Made by a program: the position numbers and the translations under genes. Source: Actinomadura mexicana (GTDB lineage: Bacteria > Actinomycetota > Actinomycetes > Streptosporangiales > Streptosporangiaceae). From it: 64,000 bases of DNA. Where the stretch lies: NCBI RefSeq assembly GCF_900188105.1, contig NZ_FZNP01000001.1:868001-932000 (forward strand), written 5' to 3'. A model generated the notes under the pieces. The model did no database searches. It was given only the letters and a program-made list of their open reading frames with translations, and was not told the origin of the DNA. Every line of letters begins with the position of its first letter. Position 1 is the stretch's first letter. Below are positions 48,271-56,078 of this stretch, piece after piece.

Positions 48271-48963
48271 ATGCCGGGAGCAGTGGTCATCGGAGCCGGT
48301 CCGGGAATCGGCCGTTCGGTCGCGCGCCGCTTCGCCCGAGAGGGCCTGCCGACAGGCCTCATCGCACGGACCGCCGCGACGGTCGCCGACGCGGCCGAAG
48401 CGGTGTCCGCCTTCGGCGCGCCGGTCATCGCGCTGACCGCCGACGTCGCCGACGAGACGGCGCTGCGCGCCGCTCTCGACGCCGCGACCGACGAGTTCGG
48501 CCTCCCGGACGTCGTGGTCTACAACGCGGCGATCGTCCAGCCGGACACGCCCGGACAGCTGTCCCAGCGCGCTCATATGGACGCCTGGGCGGTCAACGTG
48601 GTCGGAGCGCTCACCGCCGCCGCCCACGTCGGACCCCAGATGGCGCGGCGCGGGAGCGGTTCGTTCATCATCACCGGCGGGATGCCCGAGCCGAAGCGGC
48701 AGTATGTCAGCCTCTCGCTCGGCAAGGCGGGCGTGCGAACACTGGTGGCTCTGCTCGACCAGGAGTACGGGACTTCCGGTGTCCACGTGGCCAGCGTCAC
48801 CGTCGACGGTCCCGTCGCTCCGGGCACGGCCTTCGACCCGGACGACATCGCCGAACACTACTGGCGGTTGCACTCCCAGCCGCGGGACGCATGGCAGCAG
48901 GAAGTCCTTCACAGCGGCCTCGCCGAGGACGCGGTGCCGGACGCCGACGGCGATCAGGGTTGA
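48271..48963 (+). CDS. SDR-family oxidoreductase
   Basis: This 230-residue protein has nucleotide-binding motif VVIGAGPGIGRSVARRFAREG and NAA-type strand VVVYNAAIVQPD. The usual YxxxK is replaced by YVSLSLGKA (Tyr displaced relative to Lys), as seen in some SDR subgroups. The ATG follows AAGGGGAAGGAG. It is the first gene of a pair with an NTF2-like protein (TTGA overlap) and is probably activated by the divergent MerR protein. Confidence 0.87.
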   Translation: MPGAVVIGAGPGIGRSVARRFAREGLPTGLIARTAATVADAAEAVSAFGAPVIALTADVADETALRAALDAATDEFGLPDVVVYNAAIVQPDTPGQLSQRAHMDAWAVNVVGALTAAAHVGPQMARRGSGSFIITGGMPEPKRQYVSLSLGKAGVRTLVALLDQEYGTSGVHVASVTVDGPVAPGTAFDPDDIAEHYWRLHSQPRDAWQQEVLHSGLAEDAVPDADGDQG

Positions 48964-49367
48964 CCGGCATCACGGGAGCAGGGCTCCCAGACGCGGGCAC
49001 GGAAGACGCCGCCTACGGCGTCATCGCCGAGTTGCTGGGCCGCTGGCAGCGGGCCTTCGACGACCACCGGACGGCTGACCTCGTCTCGCTGTTCACTGAG
49101 GACGCCCTGTTCCAGGGCATCAGCCCGCGGCTGCTGGTCGGCCCGGCCGGGATCTTCGGTTACTACGACGACGTCGCCGAGGGCGCGAGGGCGGCGAGCG
49201 TGGAGGTACTGCGGGCGAACCCGCTGTGCGACGGAATCGTGGGCGGGTTCGCGGACGTGACCTTCACCTCCCGCACGGGCGAGAACACCCCCATCCGCCT
49301 TTCCGTTGTCGCTCAGCGTTGTGAGGGGACCTGGCGGATCCGCCAGTACCACGCAGCGGCGCGCTGA
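48960..49367 (+). CDS. NTF2-like (SnoaL/SgcJ-type) protein
   Basis: This 135-residue cone-fold protein (VIAELLGRWQRAFDDHRTADLVSLFTEDALFQGISPRLLVGPAGIFGYYDDV...) starts at a TTG overlapping the SDR stop. SgcJ/EcaC-type NTF2 proteins bind small ligands or catalyse simple isomerisations. The start choice is supported by the overlap. It works with the preceding reductase by context only. Confidence 0.83.
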   Translation: MTGITGAGLPDAGTEDAAYGVIAELLGRWQRAFDDHRTADLVSLFTEDALFQGISPRLLVGPAGIFGYYDDVAEGARAASVEVLRANPLCDGIVGGFADVTFTSRTGENTPIRLSVVAQRCEGTWRIRQYHAAAR

Positions 49368-49456
49368 AGGTGATCAGTCGCGGCGGCGGGGTGACGAGAG
49401 GAGGAGCGGGCTCGAACCGTGGCCGATCCGGCCGGGCGGCTTCATGCCGTGCCGGG

Positions 49457-49843
49457 TCATCCGGCGCGGTCGAGGTGGGGGGCGTCGGGGTGTGATTCGC
49501 GGGCGTCGAGGAGTTCGTCCCAGTGCTCCTCCGCCCAGGCGCAGGCGGACGCCATCGGTACGAGCATGCTGCGGCCCAGCGGGGTCAGTTCGTACTCCAC
49601 GCGCGGGGTTGCCTCGGCGTAGACGGTGCGCTTGACCAGACCGTCGCGTTCGAGGGACCTCAGCGACTGGGTGAGGACCTTGGGGGTGACGCGGCTGAGC
49701 GGCACGCGCAACTCGGAGTACCGGCGAGGCCCATGCTCCAGGCAGCGGATGATGAGCCCGGCCCACTTGTCACCGAACCGGATCGGGTTGAGCGAGGACG
49801 GGCAGAGCTCGTCGAACATGTCGGCGGGCAGGGGTTCCCTCAT
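49457..49843 (-). CDS. HxlR-family transcriptional regulator
   Basis: This 128-residue winged-helix regulator has the HxlR pattern (PIRFGDKWAGLIIRCLEHGPRRYSELRVPLSRVTPKVLTQSLRSLERDGLVKRT). The ATG at 49843 gives the family's normal length; the frame continues upstream without domain content. An N-terminal Cys (DELCPSS) is at the position used for redox or aldehyde sensing in relatives. It is divergent from the NAD(P)-binding protein at 49944, its likely target. Confidence 0.9.
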   Translation of the reverse strand: MREPLPADMFDELCPSSLNPIRFGDKWAGLIIRCLEHGPRRYSELRVPLSRVTPKVLTQSLRSLERDGLVKRTVYAEATPRVEYELTPLGRSMLVPMASACAWAEEHWDELLDARESHPDAPHLDRAG

Positions 49844-49943
49844 GGCCTCACGATAGCCGGTATCCCGGCGGTAACCACGGCCCCCGATAGCGTCCGCGCA
49901 GTGGTCGGGCAGAGGGGTTCCGGCCCTGGTGAAAGGGGTCCTC

Positions 49944-50567
49944 ATGAACATCGTGGTCTTCGGTGCGGGTGGACGGGCCGGGCGGCAGGCCGTCGCCGAG
50001 GCACGCCGGCGCGGCCACCGGGTCACCGCCGTGGTGCGCGACCCCGCGGGTCACGGCGACCTGACCGACGCGCGGGTCGTGGCGGGCGACGTCACGGACG
50101 CGGTGAGCGTCGAGCAGGCGGCCGCCGGGCAGGACGCCGCCGTCAGCGCCGCCGTGGACCTGACGGTGGCACCGCACGACTTCTTCACCGCGTCGTCTCG
50201 TGCCCTGGGCACCGGCCTGGCGAAGGCGGGGGTGCGCCGCCTGGTGGTGGTCGGCCTCGCGTCGATCATGCCCGGGGCGTCCGGTGCCCCGCTGATGGAC
50301 GAGCCCGGCTACCCCAACGAGTACCGCTCCTTCTACCTCGGCCACGCGGCGGGCCTGGACAAGCTCGGAACCTGCGACCTCGACTGGGCGTACGTGGCTC
50401 CCGCGGGTGACTTCGACCATGACGGCACGCGCACCGGCCGGTACCGGGTCGCCGACCATGGCGACCCGGCCAGCCGGATCACGTATGCGGACTTCGCGAT
50501 CGCGCTTCTCGACGAGATCGAGGCGCCGCGCCACCACCGCACCGCTGTCAGCGTCCGGGAGGCGTGA
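49944..50567 (+). CDS. NAD(P)-binding oxidoreductase (NmrA/BVR-B-like)
   Basis: This 207-residue atypical SDR opens with MNIVVFGAGGRAGRQAVAEARRRGHRVTAVVRDPA, followed by the VAGDVTDAVSVEQAAAGQDAAVSA pattern of the NAD(P)H-binding (NmrA/flavin-reductase-like) family. The ATG follows GAAAGGGG. It is divergent from the HxlR gene, and direct repeats CGATAGC in the shared 100 bp may be the operator. Confidence 0.87.
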   Translation: MNIVVFGAGGRAGRQAVAEARRRGHRVTAVVRDPAGHGDLTDARVVAGDVTDAVSVEQAAAGQDAAVSAAVDLTVAPHDFFTASSRALGTGLAKAGVRRLVVVGLASIMPGASGAPLMDEPGYPNEYRSFYLGHAAGLDKLGTCDLDWAYVAPAGDFDHDGTRTGRYRVADHGDPASRITYADFAIALLDEIEAPRHHRTAVSVREA

Positions 50568-50680
50568 CGCCCGAGGTCCCCGAGCTTCCCGCGGTGGGGT
50601 GGGCGGGATCCTTTTGCCGGGATGGGAATGATCTTCACCCTGGCATCGCCGGCGGTTGACATGAAGATCGTCACGCTGAG

Positions 50681-50710
50681 GTGATCACCGATCTTCGGTG
50701 GTCACCGATC
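50681..50710. promoter_or_regulatory. Direct repeat upstream of the secreted nuclease
   Basis: GTGATCACCGATC (50681-50693) and GTGGTCACCGATC (50698-50710) lie 17 bp apart, just before the nuclease start. Upstream, GATCTTCA (50630-50637) and TGAAGATC (50662-50669) form an inverted pair flanking a TTGACA (50656-50661). The arrangement looks regulatory, but I know no matching regulator. Confidence 0.45.
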
Positions 50711-50723
50711 GTGGGAGAGCTCC

Positions 50724-51407
50724 ATGCGCCGCTGGCCGGCTACCGCCATCTGCACGTTCATCGCCACCCTGCCCGTGTCGGCCGGCTTCCTGGTCGCGCC
50801 CGCCGCCGCGCACACCCCGCACCCGGACCGGCAGACGCGGCAGCGGGCGGTGCGGCTGGTCCCGCCGCCCCCGCCGGACGTGGCCGCCGCGCGCGTCCAC
50901 CTCGCCGAGCTCACCACCGCGCCGGAGGGGTCCATGGAGGGGTACTCCCGCGAGCGGTTCCCCCACTGGGCCACGGTGGAGGGCGCCTGCGACACCCGCG
51001 AGGCGGTCCTCAAGCGCGACGGCCAGGACGTGGTGACCGATGCCGCCTGCCGGGCCACCTCCGGCCGGTGGGAAAGCCCCTATGACGGGGGAGTGTGGAC
51101 TGATCGCCAGGACGTCGACATCGATCACATGGTCCCCCTTGCGCAGGCCTGGCGTTCCGGGGCCAACGAGTGGACGACCGCGCGGCGCCGCCAGTTCGCC
51201 AACGATATGGAGAGCAGCCAGCTGTGGGCCGTCACCGACAACGTCAACCAGGCCAAGGCCGACAAGGACCCCGCCCTCTGGAAGCCGCCCCTGACCTCCT
51301 TCTACTGCACCTACGCCAGGAGCTGGGTCGACGTGAAGTGGCGGTACGGCCTGCGCGCGGACGCGGCGGAGAAGGACGCGCTGACCGACATGCTCGCCAC
51401 CTGCTGA
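50724..51407 (+). CDS. Secreted HNH-type nuclease (DUF1524/GmrSD C-terminal family)
   Basis: This 227-residue precursor has a signal peptide (about residues 1-29, ending AAA). The nuclease core has DIDHMVPLAQAWRSGANEWTTARRRQFANDM, with His in DH as the expected catalytic/metal site, and downstream DNVNQAKADKDPALWKPP. Four cysteines suggest disulfides. Such proteins are exported DNases in actinomycetes. The ATG follows GGGAGAG, and direct repeats precede it. Confidence 0.88.
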   Translation: MRRWPATAICTFIATLPVSAGFLVAPAAAHTPHPDRQTRQRAVRLVPPPPPDVAAARVHLAELTTAPEGSMEGYSRERFPHWATVEGACDTREAVLKRDGQDVVTDAACRATSGRWESPYDGGVWTDRQDVDIDHMVPLAQAWRSGANEWTTARRRQFANDMESSQLWAVTDNVNQAKADKDPALWKPPLTSFYCTYARSWVDVKWRYGLRADAAEKDALTDMLATC

Positions 51408-51413
51408 CACCCG

Positions 51414-51470
51414 GCGGCGGCCCGTCCGGTCCCCCTGCGGAAGGGGTGAGGTGACCGGACGGGCCGCCGC
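51414..51470. terminator. Long bidirectional terminator hairpin
   Basis: Perfect 17-bp arms (GCGGCGGCCCGTCCGGT, 51414-51430, and its complement, 51454-51470) enclose a loop. The loop itself can pair as CCCC/GGGG. It separates the nuclease from the convergent galE. Confidence 0.85.
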
Positions 51471-51476
51471 GGCGGG

Positions 51477-52481
51477 TCAGGCGACGTCCGAGTTCCCTCG
51501 GCGGCCGGCCCACTGGAGGGAGTGCCGGATGGCGTCCTCGACGGTGTACTCGGGCTTCCAGGCGAGCAGGTCCCATGCCTTGGCCGGGTCCACGTAGGCG
51601 CCGACGACGTCGCCGGGGCGGGCGGGGGCGTCCTCGGCCCGGAAGGAGTCGCCGACGACCTCGCGGAAGGCGGCGACGAGCTCGCGGACGGTGGTGCCGT
51701 CGCCGGTGCCGAGGTTGATCACCTCGTAGCGGGCGTGGTCGCCGGCCGGCGGGATGACCGCGTCGAAGCGGGCGGCGGCCGCGTGGAAGGCGCGGGCGAT
51801 GTCCCACACGTGGATGTAGTCGCGGATCGCGGTGCCGTCGCGGGTGTCCCAGTCCACCCCGGTGATCTTGAAGGGGACGCCCAGCGAGTAGCACTCGATC
51901 ATCTTGCCGAGGGCGTGGGTGGGCTTGCTGTTCTGCAGGCCGGTGCGCAGCCGCGGGTCGGCGCCGATCGGGTTGAGGTACCGCAGCGAGATGACGCGCA
52001 GCCCGTAGGCCCTGCAGAAGTCCTGCAGAAGCAGCTCCGCCATCATCTTCGAGCGGGTGTAGGGATTCTGCGGTTCGAGTTCGGACGTCTCGGTCACCGA
52101 CAGGTCGGCCTCCGGACGGTACATCCCCGCGGTGGAAGCGAAGATCATCCGATCGCGGCCGTTGCGGACGAGGTGGCCGGCGAGGTCGAGGGTCTTGGAC
52201 AGGTTGACCCGGTAGTAGCGCAGCGGGTCCGTCATCGAGTCGGGCACCACGATCAGCGCGGCGCAGTGCACGGTCACGGCGATGTCGGGGTGGTCGCGGA
52301 AGATCTCGTCGACCAGGTCCCCGTCCCCGATGTCGCCCTGGTAGAAGACCTTGCCGTCGGCGAACTCCCGCCGTCCGGTGATGAGGCTGTCGAGCACCAC
52401 GGGGGTGGCCCCGCGCTCGGCGAAGGCGGAGGCGATCGTGCTGCCGATGAAGCCGGCTCCCCCTGTGATCAGCACTTTCAT
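51477..52481 (-). CDS. galE: UDP-glucose 4-epimerase family protein
   Basis: This 334-residue extended SDR has the nucleotide motif TGGAGFIGS (7-15), catalytic Ser/Thr near 116-117 (FASTAGMY) and Tyr141-Lys145 (YTRSK). GalE-like substrate loops follow: RYLNPIGADP, and RDYIHVWDIARAFHAAA. It would interconvert UDP-Glc/UDP-Gal or their N-acetyl forms and supply the polysaccharide cluster that diverges from it. The segment after the catalytic Ser (MYRPEAD) departs from the usual VYG, so substrate choice is uncertain. Confidence 0.87.
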   Translation of the reverse strand: MKVLITGGAGFIGSTIASAFAERGATPVVLDSLITGRREFADGKVFYQGDIGDGDLVDEIFRDHPDIAVTVHCAALIVVPDSMTDPLRYYRVNLSKTLDLAGHLVRNGRDRMIFASTAGMYRPEADLSVTETSELEPQNPYTRSKMMAELLLQDFCRAYGLRVISLRYLNPIGADPRLRTGLQNSKPTHALGKMIECYSLGVPFKITGVDWDTRDGTAIRDYIHVWDIARAFHAAAARFDAVIPPAGDHARYEVINLGTGDGTTVRELVAAFREVVGDSFRAEDAPARPGDVVGAYVDPAKAWDLLAWKPEYTVEDAIRHSLQWAGRRGNSDVA

Positions 52482-52744
52482 GTGGCATCCCTGCAGGCCA
52501 GTGCGTCCCCTGAAGTTCCAGCCACAGGATGAGCAGGCCGCCGCGGACGGTCAATGTCTCGCGGCCCCGCTGACCGGGTCCGGACGCGCGTGAACCGGCC
52601 GGGCCCGGCCGCGTCCGCGCACGAGCCTCCCCCGGAGCCGTCGTCCCGCGCGGCCGCGAATCGGGCTCCCGGCAATGGGACGGCCGAAACGAAGTACAGC
52701 GTTTGCAGGATCCGCCGGGGTCGCGCAGCGGTCATCGTCGGTGC

Positions 52745-53398
52745 ATGGAACCGATCCGTGTCCTCATCGTGGACGATCACGCGCTGTTCGCCGAGGCCCT
52801 CGCGGCCCGGCTGGGGCGCGAACCCGATCTGGTGATCCTCCCGATCGCCGCCGACGTGCGGCGCGCGCTGGCGCTGACCGCCGCCGAGCGCCCGCGGGTG
52901 CTCGTCCTCGATCTGACGCTGGACACGGAGAGCGGGCTGGACGTCCTGGAGCGGGTCCGCAAGCGCCACCCCCACGTCCGGGTCGTCATGCTGACCGCGA
53001 TGAGCGACGTCGACGCGATGGTGCGGGCGGTCCGGACCGGCGCCGTGGGCTGGGTGGAGAAGACCGAGAGCGCCGATCTCGTCGCCCGGGTGATCCGGTC
53101 CGCCGCCCGGCAGGGCGGCTGGATCCCCCCGGACGTGCTCGGCGAGGTGCTGCGGAGGCTGACGGAGGGCGGCGGCGGCGGACGGATCGCCGAGCTGACG
53201 CCGCGGGAGCGCGAGGTCCTGCAGTGCATGGTGGACGGCCTCGGCCGCGCGGAGATCGCCGAGCGGCTGGGCCTGTCGGCGAACACCGTCCGCACCCACA
53301 CGCAGAACCTGCTGGCCAAGCTCGACCTGCACTCCGCTCTGGAGGCGATCACCCTCGCGATGCGCGCCGGCATGCGGCCCGCCTCGGACGACTACTGA
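52745..53398 (+). CDS. NarL/LuxR-family response regulator
   Basis: This 217-residue regulator has a receiver domain (VDDH pair; phosphoacceptor in LVLDLTLDTESG) and a LuxR helix-turn-helix (LTPREREVLQCMVDGLGRAEIAERLGLSANTVRTHTQNLLAKLDL). It has no adjacent kinase. It heads the polysaccharide cluster, about 110 bp before the Wzz-like gene, and may control it. A kinase start appears only at the far end of the window. Confidence 0.9.
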   Translation: MEPIRVLIVDDHALFAEALAARLGREPDLVILPIAADVRRALALTAAERPRVLVLDLTLDTESGLDVLERVRKRHPHVRVVMLTAMSDVDAMVRAVRTGAVGWVEKTESADLVARVIRSAARQGGWIPPDVLGEVLRRLTEGGGGGRIAELTPREREVLQCMVDGLGRAEIAERLGLSANTVRTHTQNLLAKLDLHSALEAITLAMRAGMRPASDDY

Positions 53399-53508
53399 GC
53401 AAGGGGGCGCGCTCTGGTGCAAACGACGTAGAGCGGGGTCGTCTTTTTGGTGATTCCTCCGGCGAGGCGGCTTCCTACGCTCGCCATGACGGAGCCGGAG
53501 GGGGGATC

Positions 53509-54861
53509 GTGGAGATCGACGAAGTCGCCGCGCGGGTGGTCCGGAGCTACTGGGCGCTCCTGCTGGTCATGACGCTTCTCCCCCTGGTGCTGGTGGGCCT
53601 GGCCATGAGCGGGCGGGAGCCGCCCCACACGGCCGGGACGCGGTTGCAGGCGAGCAGCCGGGCGACCGACGCGGCCCCCGGGGACGCGGGCGTGTCCATC
53701 GTGGTCAGCCAGGTGAAGGCGTTCGCGACCAGCGAGAACCTGCTGCGCGGGGTCCTGCGGCAGCAGCGTCTCGACCGGTCGACGGTGAAGACGGCGAAGG
53801 CGATCGGGGTGACCGGGCTCGGGACGTCCACCGTGGTCGAGCTGACGGTGAAGGACCGCGACCCCGGCGTGGCGCGGCGGCTGGCCGACGCGATCGGCGC
53901 CGCCGTCATCAAGGAGATCAACGAGTCCAACCAGGGCTCGATCCGCCAGCAGATGGACGACATCGACAAGCGCGTCCGGGGTCTGGAGAAGCGTCTCGGC
54001 CCGCTGTCGCGGCGGGCGGGCGCGCAGCCGAATCCCGACATCGGCGCCGCCAACGAGCGCGAGCGGGTGCAGGCGGAGCTCACCGACCTGCGGTCGAACC
54101 GGTCGGATCTGCAGACGCAGCTGTCGTCGGCGGGGACGGCGTCGGTGGTGCAGCCGGCGGTGCTCGCGCCGCGCACCAATCCGGTCGTGATGACGGCGGC
54201 CATCGCGGGCCTGGTCGGGCTGGTCGGCGGGATCCTGATCGCGGTGCTGACGGAGACGGCGCGTCCCACGATCCCGGGGCAGCGGCGGGTCGCGCGGCGG
54301 CTCGGGGTGCCGCTGCTCGGCTGGGTCGACCGGGGGCCGGCGCAGCTCGCCGACCTCGGGCGGCGCGTCCAGCTCGCCGTGAAGAAGGAGGGGGTCGGAC
54401 GGGTCGCACTGGTCGGTGCGCCCGGCCCGCTGCCGGCCGACGTGGTGTCGTCGGTCGCGTCCGCCGTGTACGGGGACGGCACGAAGGTCGTCACGGCCCG
54501 CCCCGGAGACGACGACCCGGACGGCGACGGCGACGGCGGCAAGGGCGGGGCGCCGCCGGCCGGCGGCGGGTCCGGCAACAGCAAGGGCGGCACGTCGGTG
54601 GTCCGCGCGGGCACCGCCGTGATGACGAAGAAGTCCGAGATATCGCCTTCGGAGATCGGCCCGGCGGTCCCGGCGCGCCGGCTCTGCCACGTGCACGCGT
54701 TCGAGGAGATCGATCCGGGTTCGGACGACGAGGTCGGCGTGGTCGTGGTGGTCGGGCCGGTGACGAAGGCCGCGGGCCTGGAGACCGTCCGCGACCTGGT
54801 CGCCGCGTCCGGCTGGCCGCTGCTCGGCGTCGTCGCCGCGTCCCGGAAGATCAAGGGGTGA
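53509..54861 (+). CDS. Wzz-like chain-length/co-polymerase protein with degenerate BY-kinase domain
   Basis: This 450-residue protein (GTG after GGAGGGGGG) has two membrane helices (about residues 15-35 and 225-248). The loop between them is extracytoplasmic, with a coiled coil (IRQQMDDIDKRVRGLEKRL). The cytoplasmic C-terminus resembles a bacterial tyrosine-kinase domain, but the Walker A position reads GAPGPLPADV without GK[ST]. A Gly/Asp/Ser-rich insert (about 338-365) follows, and there is no Tyr cluster at the end. It probably regulates polymer length without kinase activity. Confidence 0.82.
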   Translation: MEIDEVAARVVRSYWALLLVMTLLPLVLVGLAMSGREPPHTAGTRLQASSRATDAAPGDAGVSIVVSQVKAFATSENLLRGVLRQQRLDRSTVKTAKAIGVTGLGTSTVVELTVKDRDPGVARRLADAIGAAVIKEINESNQGSIRQQMDDIDKRVRGLEKRLGPLSRRAGAQPNPDIGAANERERVQAELTDLRSNRSDLQTQLSSAGTASVVQPAVLAPRTNPVVMTAAIAGLVGLVGGILIAVLTETARPTIPGQRRVARRLGVPLLGWVDRGPAQLADLGRRVQLAVKKEGVGRVALVGAPGPLPADVVSSVASAVYGDGTKVVTARPGDDDPDGDGDGGKGGAPPAGGGSGNSKGGTSVVRAGTAVMTKKSEISPSEIGPAVPARRLCHVHAFEEIDPGSDDEVGVVVVVGPVTKAAGLETVRDLVAASGWPLLGVVAASRKIKG

Positions 54862-54865
54862 CCAG

Positions 54866-56011
54866 ATGAGTTCGTCCGTTCCGTTCACGGTCCCGTCGGT
54901 GGCCGGCGAGGTGGCCGACGCCGTCGTCAAGGTGCTCGACTCGGGCTGGATCACGACGGGGCCGCAGACGGCCGCGTTCGAGCAGGAGTTCGCCGACCAT
55001 CTGGGCGCCGCGCACGTCGTCGCGGTCTCCTCGTGCACGGCCGCGCTGGAGCTGTGCCTGCGCGCGCTGGACCTCCCGCCGGGTTCGGCGGTGCTGACGC
55101 CGAGCCTGACGTTCTGCGGTGCGGTCAACGCGATCCTGCACGCGGGGCACCGGCCGGTGCTGGTCGACATCGACGAGGACACGCTGGTCCCGAGCCCCGG
55201 GACGGTCGCGGCGGCGGCCGGCCGCGCCGTCCCCGCGGCGATGATCGTGCAGAACCAGGGCGGCTACCCGGTGGACGTCGCGGCGCTCGCCGAGGCGGCG
55301 GGCCTGGACCGGACGAAGGTCGTCGAGGACGCGGCGCACGGCCCCGGCGCCGGGCGCGGCGGCCGGCCGGTCGGGTCGGAGTCGTTCGCGGCGTGCTTCT
55401 CCTTCTACGCCACCAAGAACATGCCGATCGGCGAGGGCGGCGCGGTCGCGTCCAGCGACCGGGAGTTCGCCGACCGGGTCCGCGGGATGCGGATGCACGG
55501 GATGAGCAAGGACTCGTGGAAGCGGTACCTGCCCGGCGGCAGCTGGCGGTACGACGTGAAGACGGTCGGGCTGAAGGCGAACATGACCGACGTCCAGGCG
55601 GCGATCGGGCGGGCGCAGCTCGCGGCCCTGCCGGGCTGGCAGCGGGACCGCGCCGAGATCGCGGCCCGCTACGACGCCGCGCTCGCGGGCCTGCCCGGCC
55701 TCGTCCTGCCCCAGCGCGCCCTGGACGGCGTCCAGCACGCCTGGCACCTCTACCAGGTCCGGGTGCGCGACCGGGACGCGATCAGCGCCGAGCTGGAGGC
55801 GGCGGGCGTCGCGACGTCCGTGCACTTCATCCCGGCGAACCAGATGACGGCCTACCAGCGGATCCTGGGCGCCGAGGAGTGCGCCCGGGTGCCGGTGACC
55901 GACCGGGTCGGCGAGGAGCTGCTGTCGCTGCCGCTGTATCCGGGGCTGACGGCCGACGGCGTCGAGCGCGTCGTCACCGCGCTCTCCGCGGCGCTGCGGA
56001 GCCGGAGCTGA
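54866..56011 (+). CDS. DegT/DnrJ/EryC1/StrS aminotransferase
   Basis: This 381-residue PLP sugar aminotransferase has PLP-lysine Lys184 in FYATKNMPIGEGG, cofactor Asp155 in VVEDAAHGPGA and substrate strand TPSLTFCGAVNAILHAGHRPVLVD. It aminates a nucleotide 4-keto- or 3-ketosugar. The matching dehydratase is not in the window. ATG 4 bp after the Wzz gene's stop, with GGGGTGA upstream, indicates an operon. Confidence 0.92.
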   Translation: MSSSVPFTVPSVAGEVADAVVKVLDSGWITTGPQTAAFEQEFADHLGAAHVVAVSSCTAALELCLRALDLPPGSAVLTPSLTFCGAVNAILHAGHRPVLVDIDEDTLVPSPGTVAAAAGRAVPAAMIVQNQGGYPVDVAALAEAAGLDRTKVVEDAAHGPGAGRGGRPVGSESFAACFSFYATKNMPIGEGGAVASSDREFADRVRGMRMHGMSKDSWKRYLPGGSWRYDVKTVGLKANMTDVQAAIGRAQLAALPGWQRDRAEIAARYDAALAGLPGLVLPQRALDGVQHAWHLYQVRVRDRDAISAELEAAGVATSVHFIPANQMTAYQRILGAEECARVPVTDRVGEELLSLPLYPGLTADGVERVVTALSAALRSRS

Positions 56012-56078
56012 CCGTGCGAGGACTCCTGCCGCGACGGCGCGGGGCGCGGATCCGGCCCTCCCGGCCTGTGAGGTGCGC

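Noticed and set aside
52675..53508. Upstream extension of the Wzz-like frame
   Set aside because: The frame is open, but it overlaps the response regulator in another frame. The GTG at 53509 has a strong ribosome site and begins the membrane protein.
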